DNA from: CAZTNW01 sp964614945
GTDB lineage: Bacteria; Caldisericota; JANLFM01
Direction: 5' to 3'
Length of the DNA: 64,000 nucleotides
NCBI GenBank assembly: GCA_964614945.1
Contig: CAZTNW010000002.1
Location: 363,259 to 427,258, forward strand
Every line of letters starts with the position of its first letter. Within the stretch, counting starts at the first letter, position 1. The translations under genes were made by a program, and so were the position numbers. Under the pieces are notes generated by a model. That model was not told the origin of the DNA. It saw nothing but the letters and a program-made list of their open reading frames with translations, and searched no databases. This document shows positions 1 to 7,305 of this stretch, one piece after another.

Positions 1-91
1 TCTCGACCTTGACTAAACTCATGATTTCTCCATGGAAAAGAAAATATCTAATTTTATCCTCCCAGAGGGAGAGGGGCAAAGGTTTTTTTAT

Positions 92-97
92 TACAAT
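92..97 (+). promoter_or_regulatory. -10 element of a probable leaderless promoter
   Basis: TACAAT lies five bases before the ATG at 103. The only purine-rich stretch upstream (61-80) is too far away to act as a ribosome-binding site. No clear -35 box is visible. The same layout recurs at other single genes in this window. Confidence 0.45.
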
Positions 98-102
98 AAG
101 TA

Positions 103-1425
103 ATGACCGATATGAAGGCGATCCTCAAGGCCTGTTTCCAGGAAATGCTCCAGGCAGTGGATCCCGCTCGCTTATTGCGCGAGGGACTTCGTCTGGACGG
201 AAGCCGTCTCTATTACCACGGCGAATTTCTCGTCGAGCTCAGTCGTTTCTGCCGGGTCGTCCTGGCCGGGGCCGGCAAAGCCTGCGGGGAAATGAGCCTG
301 GTCTTCGAGGAGACGATGGGCGACTTCTTGGAGAGGGGGATTGTTGCTTCTATGCGTTTTCCTCACCTCTCCGGAAAAATCGAGGAAATCTTATCCTCCC
401 ATCCTCTTCCCGACCAAAACAGCCTCAGGGCGGGAACGAGGATCCTCGAGCTGCTCCAGGGCCTGAGCGAAGAAGATCTCCTCATCTTCCTCACATCCGG
501 AGGGGGTTCCTCTCTGGCAGTTCTGCCGGTGGAGGAAATCACCTTGGAGGATAAGATCCAAACTGTACGAGCTCTCCTCGAGGCCTCTCTCTCCATAGGG
601 GAAGTAAATTGCGTGCGCAAGAAGCTCTCTCGCATCAAGGGCGGCGGACTGGCGCAAGCCGCTTATCCAGCTAAGGTACTTCATTTTGTTCTCTCGGATG
701 TGGTCGGCGATGACCTTGCTACTATTGCTTCCGGCCCCTTCTCCCCCGATTATTCTTCCTTCAGCGACGCCCTTTCCCTGGTCGATAAGCACGGTCTGCG
801 CGAGCGGATTCCTGACAGAGTGGTTCGATACCTGGAAAGCGCAGCAGCCCGAGACGCAGGAAAGGATGCTTACTTCTCGGAAGTACGCCATGTCCTTCTG
901 GGCAACAATCTCCGGGCTCTTGAGGCGGGAAGCTCCTATCTTGAAAAGGAAGGATTGCGCTCCCTGATCCTTTCCTCGATGTTAGAAGGGAAAGTTGAGG
1001 AACAGGCAATGACGCACGCCCAGATTGTGAAGGAAATTTTACGCAGCGGCAATCCTCTTTCTCCGCCATGTGCCCTGTTCAGCGGAGGAGAGTCCTTCCT
1101 CCGGGTGCAGAAAGGCGGAACGGGCGGACGCAACCTGGAATTCGCCCTGCGCTTCCTCCGGCAGATGAAAGGAGAGAAGGGGCAATGGGCCCTCCTTTCT
1201 GCGGACTCGGACGGGATCGATGGCAATAGTCCTGCTGCAGGGGTAATCACGGGTTCCCACGCCTTCGCTAAATGTGAGGAACTGGCCCTCGATATAGAGG
1301 AATACCTTTCGCGCAGTGATTCCTACCCTTTTTTTGCGATGGCCGGTGGACTTCTCATGACAGGGCCGACGGGAACGAACATCGCTGACCTAAGAGCCAT
1401 ACTTGTCGGGAGGGAGGAAAGATGA
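103..1425 (+). CDS. gckA: Glycerate 2-kinase (MOFRL/GckA family)
   Basis: A 440-residue protein of the glycerate kinase type II family, expected to phosphorylate D-glycerate to 2-phosphoglycerate with ATP in the cytosol (serine-cycle, glycine or sugar-acid catabolism feeding glycolysis). Seen: the glycine-rich SGGGSS loop near residue 132, the basic segment KKLSRIKGGGLA near 173, GDDLATIASGPFSPD near 201, and the C-terminal MOFRL-type part with GGESF, GGRNLEF and SADSDGIDG. Length is normal for the family. The ATG at 103 has no Shine-Dalgarno; a TACAAT five bases upstream suggests a leaderless message. The stop overlaps the next start by four bases (ATGA), so it heads an operon with a membrane peptidase and a flavoprotein. 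That context does not explain its substrate, so the exact physiological role is inferred only from the family. Confidence 0.9.
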   Translation: MTDMKAILKACFQEMLQAVDPARLLREGLRLDGSRLYYHGEFLVELSRFCRVVLAGAGKACGEMSLVFEETMGDFLERGIVASMRFPHLSGKIEEILSSHPLPDQNSLRAGTRILELLQGLSEEDLLIFLTSGGGSSLAVLPVEEITLEDKIQTVRALLEASLSIGEVNCVRKKLSRIKGGGLAQAAYPAKVLHFVLSDVVGDDLATIASGPFSPDYSSFSDALSLVDKHGLRERIPDRVVRYLESAAARDAGKDAYFSEVRHVLLGNNLRALEAGSSYLEKEGLRSLILSSMLEGKVEEQAMTHAQIVKEILRSGNPLSPPCALFSGGESFLRVQKGGTGGRNLEFALRFLRQMKGEKGQWALLSADSDGIDGNSPAAGVITGSHAFAKCEELALDIEEYLSRSDSYPFFAMAGGLLMTGPTGTNIADLRAILVGREER

Positions 1426-2579
1426 GAAGCTGGGATTTTCTGGTTGAATTATGTCAGTTCAAGCACAGAGGCTCGGCGACCGAAGAGGAGAAAGAAGCGG
1501 CCTACTGGATCTCGCACCAGCTTAAGCAGATGGGCTACCTCGTTGAGCAGCAGGAGTTCATCACTCCCAAGGACAACTTCTATTCCGTGCCGATTCAGGT
1601 CTTCTCTCTGACCATCCTGGCCGGAATCATTTCTTTGATCACACGTGCGTGCTGGTTTTCACTTTTTCTGATTCTCCTTGGATTCCTTATCATGTTCATC
1701 GAGGTCTCCGGCTCCCTCCTGGAGCTCAGCCTTGCCCCCCGTTATCTGTCGCGCAATGTGTATACCAGGTTCCGGCCGAAAGCGGCCAAAAGGGTAATAG
1801 TTTCCGCCCACATGGACACACAGTGGGCGAGTTTCCTCTTTCGTTCGAACCTGGTCAATTACCTTCCTTTTTTCTTTTACTTCTCCTACCTCGGGCTGGG
1901 GCTGGTCTTGGCTGGTGTGTTGCTTAAGTTTTTTAATCAATTCTTATGGAGCAGTGTGCTTCTTTTTCCCGGGATGGCGATCTGCGGCCTATCCTTTGTT
2001 ACCTTTGTCCTCGCTAAGCTCAGCGGGCGTTACATCTCCGGGGCGAATGACAATGGCAGCGGGGCGGCTCTGGCACTTTTTCTGGCGGAGGATCTCAAGG
2101 AGAATCCGGTAGATTATCCCGCGGGTGCCGATGTAATTTTCCTATTCACCGGTGCGGAAGAAGCAGGGGTTAGAGGTATGAGGCAGTTTTTAAAAAAGTT
2201 CAGAACAGACTTGAAGAAAGAGCAGACTTCCTTTTTAATCCTCGATAATCTCGGAGCAGACAAGATCACTTTCCTGGCCGGGGAGGGAATGATCCTTTAT
2301 CGCAGGGCCGGCAAAAAATTGCTGGAAATAGCTCGGCAGATGCAGGCTTCCTTTCCTAAAGGCCAGATCCTCGAGCAAAAAAATCTCCTTTTACCGACGG
2401 ATGCATTACCGGCGCTGGCCCTGGGCTATCCAGCCATCTCTTTCTTAGGGAAGGACGAAGAAGGGCGAATCGCCAATTACCATTACTATTCGGACACGCT
2501 GGAGAATGTTGACAGAGAGCTGCTCGAGTTCGCCGAGGGCTTTTTCAAGGATTACCTGAAGGAGGTGATGGCCGGATGA
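1422..2579 (+). CDS. M28-family zinc metallopeptidase with transmembrane segments
   Basis: A 385-residue M28 (aminopeptidase Y/Q) family protein. Visible metal-site motifs are SAHMDTQ (His130, Asp132), GANDNGSG (Asp210) and TGAEEAG (Glu246/Glu247), followed by ILDNLGAD near 275 and a histidine in NYHYYSD near 352, the usual order for the di-zinc centre. Unusually, hydrophobic segments at about 55-97 and again at about 145-200 look like membrane helices, and the second pair lies between the first two metal ligands. The enzyme is therefore probably membrane anchored, with its catalytic core formed around the helices. It sits between glycerate kinase and a flavoprotein with four-base overlaps on both sides. 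Substrate unknown; aminopeptidase or amidohydrolase activity is inferred from the family. Confidence 0.82.
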   Translation: MRSWDFLVELCQFKHRGSATEEEKEAAYWISHQLKQMGYLVEQQEFITPKDNFYSVPIQVFSLTILAGIISLITRACWFSLFLILLGFLIMFIEVSGSLLELSLAPRYLSRNVYTRFRPKAAKRVIVSAHMDTQWASFLFRSNLVNYLPFFFYFSYLGLGLVLAGVLLKFFNQFLWSSVLLFPGMAICGLSFVTFVLAKLSGRYISGANDNGSGAALALFLAEDLKENPVDYPAGADVIFLFTGAEEAGVRGMRQFLKKFRTDLKKEQTSFLILDNLGADKITFLAGEGMILYRRAGKKLLEIARQMQASFPKGQILEQKNLLLPTDALPALALGYPAISFLGKDEEGRIANYHYYSDTLENVDRELLEFAEGFFKDYLKEVMAG

Positions 2580-3118
2580 GGATCGCCTGGGGAATTACGG
2601 GGGCAGGGCACCTCCTTCGCCCTTGCCTAGATCTGCTCCTCTACCTGGAGAACGCGGATATTTTTCTCTCACCGGCAGCGGCGGAAGTGCTGAGGGTATA
2701 TGATCTCGAGGAAAATATTTTCTCCTCAGGGAAACAAGTCTACGAGGATCGAAGCCCCTCCGCCATCCCGATCATCGGGCTCTATAAAGGCTGGTACTCG
2801 CTCGTTGTGATCGCCCCGGCCAGTTCCAACACGGTGGCTAAAATGGCTCTGGGTATCTCTGATACCCTGATTACAAACCTTTTCGCCCAAGCCGGAAAAC
2901 GCCGCATCCCGACACTGGTTTTGCCGACCGATCAGGAAGAAAAGATCACATCGCTCACGCAGAGAGGAAATCCAGTGGAAATATACCCCCGCCCCATCGA
3001 CCTGGAGAACGTCGAGCGGCTGAAACGTTTTCCCTGCCTGGCCGTTTTAAAGGACCTTCAGGAGCTCAAGGAAAAACTCGCTACTTTTTCTTCGGCTCCT
3101 CCACAACGTTCAGTTTAA
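2576..3118 (+). CDS. Archaeoflavoprotein AfpA / DmrB-like FMN flavoprotein
   Basis: A 180-residue protein of the flavoprotein superfamily (PF02441). It begins MRIAWGITGAGHLL, a pattern typical of archaeoflavoprotein AfpA and the acceptor-type dihydromethanopterin reductase DmrB, and carries APASSNTVAKMALGISDTL near residue 80, the FMN-contacting stretch. Members bind FMN and pass electrons from ferredoxin to an acceptor or reduce a pterin; which of these applies here cannot be told. It is the last gene of the glycerate kinase operon (ATGA overlap with the peptidase). Its 3' end overlaps the convergent amt gene by 38 bases, so the two transcripts are antisense at their tails. Confidence 0.75.
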   Translation: MRIAWGITGAGHLLRPCLDLLLYLENADIFLSPAAAEVLRVYDLEENIFSSGKQVYEDRSPSAIPIIGLYKGWYSLVVIAPASSNTVAKMALGISDTLITNLFAQAGKRRIPTLVLPTDQEEKITSLTQRGNPVEIYPRPIDLENVERLKRFPCLAVLKDLQELKEKLATFSSAPPQRSV

Positions 3119-4280
3119 GCAAAGCGATGTCCATGCCCAGTTTTTCCTCCTCCGGTTTCGATCTCAAAACCCCGGTCAGGTGGATCAGGTAAAAGACGAG
3201 GATCCCGCCTGCCGTAGCTAAAGCCGCGGTTACTACAACCCCGACGAGCTGGGAGAGGATATTCACACCGCCCACTCCGCCAAGAAAAGAGTAGCCGGCA
3301 ATGCCGGTAGCGATACCCCCCCAGAGGCCGGACCATCCGTGCAGCGCCCACGCTCCGCAGACATCGTCCAGGTGCAGCTTATCCTGCGTCCAGCGGTATA
3401 TTAGAAGGAAGATCAGCCCGCCGATGAAGCCTACGACCAGGGAAGCCAACGGGTGGAAGAGGTCTGCCCCTCCTAGGACCGAGATCGCCCCCGCGAGCAC
3501 CGATGATTGCCTGATATGCCACTCCTCTTTGTTCCTCAGGAATTGGGACAGATATCCTCCCCCAATTCCAAGGAGCAGGTTTATGGGGACGAGCGCGGTA
3601 GCCTGGTTTAAATCGCCGGCATAGCGGGAGAAAGCCACTCCGATTAAAGCCAGAGCGGTGAGCCAGTTGCCAGCCGAATAGAGAAGCGGAGAACCGGCCG
3701 TGAATTCGCCCAGCCTGCTCTTATTGAACCTTTCGAGCCGCGGTCCCGCTACAAGGACGCCGGCCAGGGCGGCGAAGCCCGCGAGCATGTTCAGGCTGAC
3801 AGCTCCTCCAAAATCGTGGAAGGCCGACATCCCCATCCACCCTTCGATGATGCCTCCCTGCCCATTCAGCCAAGAGAGATTTCCCCACAAAGTTCCTTCA
3901 AGCAGGGGATAGACTAAAGCCACGAGGATCGCACTCCCGATCAGCTGTCCTTTCAGGGTAGTTCTTTCCGCCATCGCCCCCATGACGATTGCCGGTAAGA
4001 GGCAGGCCACAGAAGAGAGGAAGAAGAAGCGCAGAGCCTGAAAGCCTTGGTGCTCCAAATTAATTTGCTGTGCGGAGAGAAAGAAATGGTAGCCGTAGGA
4101 GATGAGAAAGCCGATAAAGAAATAAGCCAGGACCGCAAAGACCCAGGAGAGGGGAAATTGAGCGAAAGCCGCAACCTGGTTCTTCTTGCGCACTGCCCCT
4201 GCCTGCTTCATGAACAGGCCAAAGGCGGCCAGCAGGGCTAATATTCCTCCAACCAACAAAAAAAGAGTATTGATGTCCAA
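3081..4280 (-). CDS. amt: Divergent Amt/Mep/Rh-family ammonium channel
   Basis: A multi-spanning protein (about 11 hydrophobic segments, 399 residues) of the ammonium transporter family. Recognisable blocks are MGAMAERTT, HDFGGA, VLVAGPR and LDDVCGAWALHGWSGLWGG. Longer reading frames upstream exist, but the protein-like part starts at LDINTLFLLVGG; a TTG at 4280 follows a GGAGGTG Shine-Dalgarno at eight bases, so I choose that start. The second twin-histidine (ALHGW) is present, but in an ungapped comparison with the AmtB DFAGG...H168 segment the first pore histidine is replaced by Asn. No GlnK gene is adjacent. It is family-level secure as an Amt homologue; ammonium conduction is less certain. 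Confidence 0.85.
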   Translation of the reverse strand: MDINTLFLLVGGILALLAAFGLFMKQAGAVRKKNQVAAFAQFPLSWVFAVLAYFFIGFLISYGYHFFLSAQQINLEHQGFQALRFFFLSSVACLLPAIVMGAMAERTTLKGQLIGSAILVALVYPLLEGTLWGNLSWLNGQGGIIEGWMGMSAFHDFGGAVSLNMLAGFAALAGVLVAGPRLERFNKSRLGEFTAGSPLLYSAGNWLTALALIGVAFSRYAGDLNQATALVPINLLLGIGGGYLSQFLRNKEEWHIRQSSVLAGAISVLGGADLFHPLASLVVGFIGGLIFLLIYRWTQDKLHLDDVCGAWALHGWSGLWGGIATGIAGYSFLGGVGGVNILSQLVGVVVTAALATAGGILVFYLIHLTGVLRSKPEEEKLGMDIALLKLNVVEEPKKK

Positions 4281-4508
4281 TTCGATGACACCTCCATTAT
4301 GAAGATCCTGCCTTAAGGATTGTACTAAGAGAAGCCAACTAGGGCAATGCAGGCTCAACGATTCCTCGCGCAGCTTCCCTGGAATATTTTGTGGCTCCGT
4401 CAGCCCAGATGGTAGCGAAACGGTTTCGAGGATTACCCCGGCGGAGGATCGGTGCACCTTATGACTCGGCTGGAAGCAGACACTCCCCAATTTAAGATGG
4501 AGAGAGGC

Positions 4509-4908
4509 TTAGAAACCTCCGATCAGCAAATCATAACTCCACCCCGCCATCATGCTGCGAAAAGGACAACGGCCAGGTAAAAGGCGAACAGACGTGGCCT
4601 GTCCAGTGCCCAAACGGCGGTAAGCGATTGGATACGTGCTCCTTGGCCGACCATCAGGAAAGCTAAAGCGGGCGGCGCCGCTCAACCCCTTGTGCGATAG
4701 GTCAGCCAGGAGCGGCAAGACCTGCATATCGAGGCCCGTGGCGGCCCAGAATTCCTATGAGACCAGCTCTTCGTAGCTCTCTGATTAAAGTTTCCTTTTG
4801 TACGAATATGTTTACTGCAACGCTCATGGAAATTCCCAAAATAAACTATTTCGACTGCCAGATCACAAGAACGGTACTTTCAAGTATATCGAGAATGAAC
4901 TGGTCCAT
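4509..4908 (-). pseudogene. Remnant of an ArsP/YraQ (DUF318)-type permease
   Basis: Reading the minus strand from an ATG at 4908, which has an AGGGAGG ribosome site five bases upstream, gives MDQFILDILESTVLVIWQSK followed by a TAG, then NIFVQKETLIRELRRAGLIG, which fits the start of a DUF318/ArsP permease. After frame changes the sequence continues as AATGLDMQVLPLLADLSHKG, LAFLMVGQGARIQSLTAVWA, LFAFYLAVVLFAA and finally AGWSYDLLIGGF. This is the C-terminal half of the same family spread over three frames, with the middle of the gene missing. It lies directly downstream of the intact arsR gene, the usual place for an ArsR-controlled metalloid or metal permease. At least one nonsense codon, several frameshifts and a large internal deletion make it non-functional. 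Confidence 0.7.
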
Positions 4909-4978
4909 AAAAACCTCCCTCTCACATTTATCGAAAATTATCGATTAATCAGATTAAAAAAATTTTTAATCCCTTCTT

Positions 4979-5350
4979 TCAAGAACCTCCTTTCCCCTCC
5001 TTTAGAGCTTCCATGAACGAATCCAGTGCCCTATAGACTCTCGCGTTCAGACGGTAGCAGCACCAGGTGCCTTCCCGCTGAGGGCTAATCAGGTCGGCCT
5101 CCTGCAGGATTTTCAAATGGTGAGAGATCGTAGATTGGGCCAGGCCGGCTTTTTTTTGCATAAGAGTACAGTAATCCCCCTCTTCTCCCTGGCATACACA
5201 TCTGTTTCCCAGGGCTTTCCAGAGCTCGAATCGAGATCGCTGCCCCAGGGCGCGAAAAACAGCCACCGCCTTTTGCTCGACGGGAGAAAGTTCTATCCCC
5301 CTTTTATGCCAGTTGTCCTTTTTCGGCCTCCCAGGTTTCGCCTTATTCAT
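4979..5350 (-). CDS. arsR: ArsR-family metal/metalloid-responsive repressor
   Basis: A 123-residue winged-helix regulator. The core RALGQRSRFELWKAL...STISHHLKILQEADLI...TWCCYRLN is the classic ArsR/SmtB fold with the recognition helix SQSTISHHL type. A CVC pair in helix alpha-3 (RCVCQGEEGDYC) matches the ArsR arsenite-sensing position, and a further CC lies in the wing, so thiol coordination of As, Sb, Cd or Pb is likely. The start is taken at the ATG at 5350, giving MNKAKPGRPKK; it overlaps the end of queG by eight bases. The gene it would naturally control, a DUF318-type permease immediately downstream, is broken. Confidence 0.88.
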   Translation of the reverse strand: MNKAKPGRPKKDNWHKRGIELSPVEQKAVAVFRALGQRSRFELWKALGNRCVCQGEEGDYCTLMQKKAGLAQSTISHHLKILQEADLISPQREGTWCCYRLNARVYRALDSFMEALKEGKGGS

Positions 5351-6467
5351 CGATATTTTTCGAATTATATTCTGATTGGAGCCCTTCTGCCAAGAGCTGC
5401 TCGATCTCCTCGATAACTCCGGGATCACTCTCTCTCAGCTTCAATCCGCGCAAGATAGGAGCTGCTTTTTCCGCATCTATCCGCCACAAACTCCAGACGG
5501 CGTGCCGCCTAAAAAGGGGAAGGGGGTAATTTGTAAAGGAAACGATTTTATTTAATAGGTCGGTGCGAAGGCTGTTTCCACAGACGATAAGCGCGTTCCG
5601 TTTGAAAATAGTCCAGGGAATTTTTGCGAAAGCATGTCCACTGAAATGAAACCCGAATTCGGTCTCCTCCATCTCCAGCGCCTCCTCGTAGGAGATGGAC
5701 CTCCCGGGTCCGGAGGGAAATTCGGACGGGTTGAAGTAGGGCGGGGCTTCCTCCCGAACGTTTAGCGGACAGACGTCCTGGCAGATCGAGCAGCCGAAGA
5801 GCGCCGTTCCCATCGTATGCCTAATCTCCAAGGGAAGGGTGCCCTCGAAATGCAGGGTAAAAAAATCGAGGCAGCGTTCTGCCCGAACATGATAGGGGGA
5901 AGGGATTGCTTTCACGGGACAGGCCTCGAGACAGAGCGAGCATTCTCCGCACGGACTCTCGGTTTTCCCTGGACTTTCTTCCTCAAGTTCCGCACTCAGC
6001 AAGAGCTCTCCCAAGAGGATACGGGAGCCAAATAGTGGGTGATAGATGAGCGAGTTCTTTCCTCGATTGCCGATCCCAGCCCTCTGCGCCCAGGTTTTCT
6101 CAAGGAGCTTACCTTCCACGACGACCTTCACTCGGAGATTAGGGAACCGGGCGAGGATGACGGTCTTTATCCGGGATAATTTTTTCTTGAGCTGGCCATA
6201 CCAGTCGAAAGCACAGAAAGGAGCGATGGAGGCGACTTCAAGCTGTTCTCCCCCGCTTGGGTAGGGGAGGGCAAAGCAGGCAATGCTTCTGGCCCAGGGA
6301 GACAGGACCCGAGGATCTTCCAGTGCCGGAAGGTCCGATGGTGACCAAAATGGTCTGGCAAGGTTCTGTACCGGGATCTGGCCGAGCGGAGCAAAAGCCA
6401 CGATCAAACCTTGTGCTCTGGCCTCCTCTCCAATCAATGCCTGCAAGTCCTCGCCCTTCATGACCAA
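5343..6467 (-). CDS. queG: Epoxyqueuosine reductase QueG
   Basis: A 374-residue cobalamin-dependent iron-sulfur enzyme that reduces epoxyqueuosine to queuosine in tRNA wobble position 34. Two ferredoxin-like 4Fe-4S motifs are visible: CGECSLCLEACPVKAI and CSICQDVCPLN. The intervening RCLDFFTLHFEG...IRHTMGTALFGC is typical of the family. A C-terminal HEAT-like helical repeat (RRHAVWSLWRIDAEKAAPIL) matches the long QueG form. No other queuosine gene is nearby, so it may work on imported queuine or with genes elsewhere. It is followed by arsR with a short overlap and preceded by fpg; the association looks incidental. Confidence 0.92.
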   Translation of the reverse strand: MVMKGEDLQALIGEEARAQGLIVAFAPLGQIPVQNLARPFWSPSDLPALEDPRVLSPWARSIACFALPYPSGGEQLEVASIAPFCAFDWYGQLKKKLSRIKTVILARFPNLRVKVVVEGKLLEKTWAQRAGIGNRGKNSLIYHPLFGSRILLGELLLSAELEEESPGKTESPCGECSLCLEACPVKAIPSPYHVRAERCLDFFTLHFEGTLPLEIRHTMGTALFGCSICQDVCPLNVREEAPPYFNPSEFPSGPGRSISYEEALEMEETEFGFHFSGHAFAKIPWTIFKRNALIVCGNSLRTDLLNKIVSFTNYPLPLFRRHAVWSLWRIDAEKAAPILRGLKLRESDPGVIEEIEQLLAEGLQSEYNSKNIDE

Positions 6468-6486
6468 AAATCCCCGGCCGCCTGAG

Positions 6487-7293
6487 CTATTTCTGGCAAT
6501 TAGGACAAAAGTAGGCGCCTCGTCCTTCGATCTCTATTCGGACGACGCGGCCCGAACAGCGCTGGCACTTCTGCCCAGCTTTACCGTGCACGCGGAGAAA
6601 ATCCCTTATCTCTCCCCGTACAGAATCTCCCATGCGTTTCCTGGCCTCCTCGGTGCCCCAGCGGAGGGTATCAAGAATGCACTTATAGAGCAGATCAACC
6701 TCCCTATCAGTCAGGCTCTGGGCAGCGCGAGAGGGCAGGACTCTCGCGCAGAAGAGGATCTCATCCGAATAGGCGTTCCCGATTCCCGCGAGCAATTTTT
6801 GCTCCATCAAGGCATATTTAACCGTCGCTGGGAACCGTAAAAGGATCGAGCGCAGGCATCCCGGCGTGAAATCCGGGTCAAAAGGTTCAAGCCCCAACCC
6901 CTTAATCTCTTTTGCGATCGCCAGCTGTCCCGCGGGCACAAGATAGAGTTTCATCCACCCCCGCTGATCAAGGAAACGCAGGTCGTAACCTTCCTCAAAG
7001 CGCAGGAAAGCGCAGGTCCACTTTTCCAGAGGTCGGTCTGCAGGACACCAGTCCATTTCCCCCAGGAGCATCAGGTGAACGAGCAGAGCCCCGACATTGC
7101 GCAGGTGCAGGATGGTGTATTTTCCCCGACGGCTGACATCCACGATATTCTCTCCCGGAAGCGAGTTCTTGATGATATCGGCGGAGGGTTTGGCGATTGC
7201 AGGGCGAAGGATCTCCACTTCCTCAATTCTGCGCTTGAGCGTGAGCTTCTGCAGGTTGTCCTTTACCACCTCTAGGTCTGGCAGTTCCGGCAT
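6487..7293 (-). CDS. mutM: Formamidopyrimidine-DNA glycosylase (Fpg/MutM)
   Basis: A 268-residue base-excision repair glycosylase/AP lyase. The catalytic N-terminus PELPDLEVV (Pro as nucleophile after Met removal, then Glu) is intact. The conserved lysine lies in RRGKYTILHL near residue 57, the helix-two-turn-helix in LLAGIGNAYSDEILF, and the C-terminal zinc finger reads CQRCSGRVV...GRGAYFCPNCQK. It should excise oxidised purines such as 8-oxoguanine and formamidopyrimidines. The ATG at 7293 has a strong AAGGAGGAG site. It lies 12 bases downstream of the endonuclease Q gene and is co-oriented with it, so oxidised-base and deaminated-base repair are probably co-transcribed. Confidence 0.93.
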   Translation of the reverse strand: MPELPDLEVVKDNLQKLTLKRRIEEVEILRPAIAKPSADIIKNSLPGENIVDVSRRGKYTILHLRNVGALLVHLMLLGEMDWCPADRPLEKWTCAFLRFEEGYDLRFLDQRGWMKLYLVPAGQLAIAKEIKGLGLEPFDPDFTPGCLRSILLRFPATVKYALMEQKLLAGIGNAYSDEILFCARVLPSRAAQSLTDREVDLLYKCILDTLRWGTEEARKRMGDSVRGEIRDFLRVHGKAGQKCQRCSGRVVRIEIEGRGAYFCPNCQK

Positions 7294-7305
7294 TTCTTCT
7301 CCTCC

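Noticed and set aside
1422..2579. M28 peptidase as the missing LysK
   Set aside because: LysK belongs to the M20 type and is soluble; this enzyme is membrane anchored, far from the lysine operon and in a different transcription unit.
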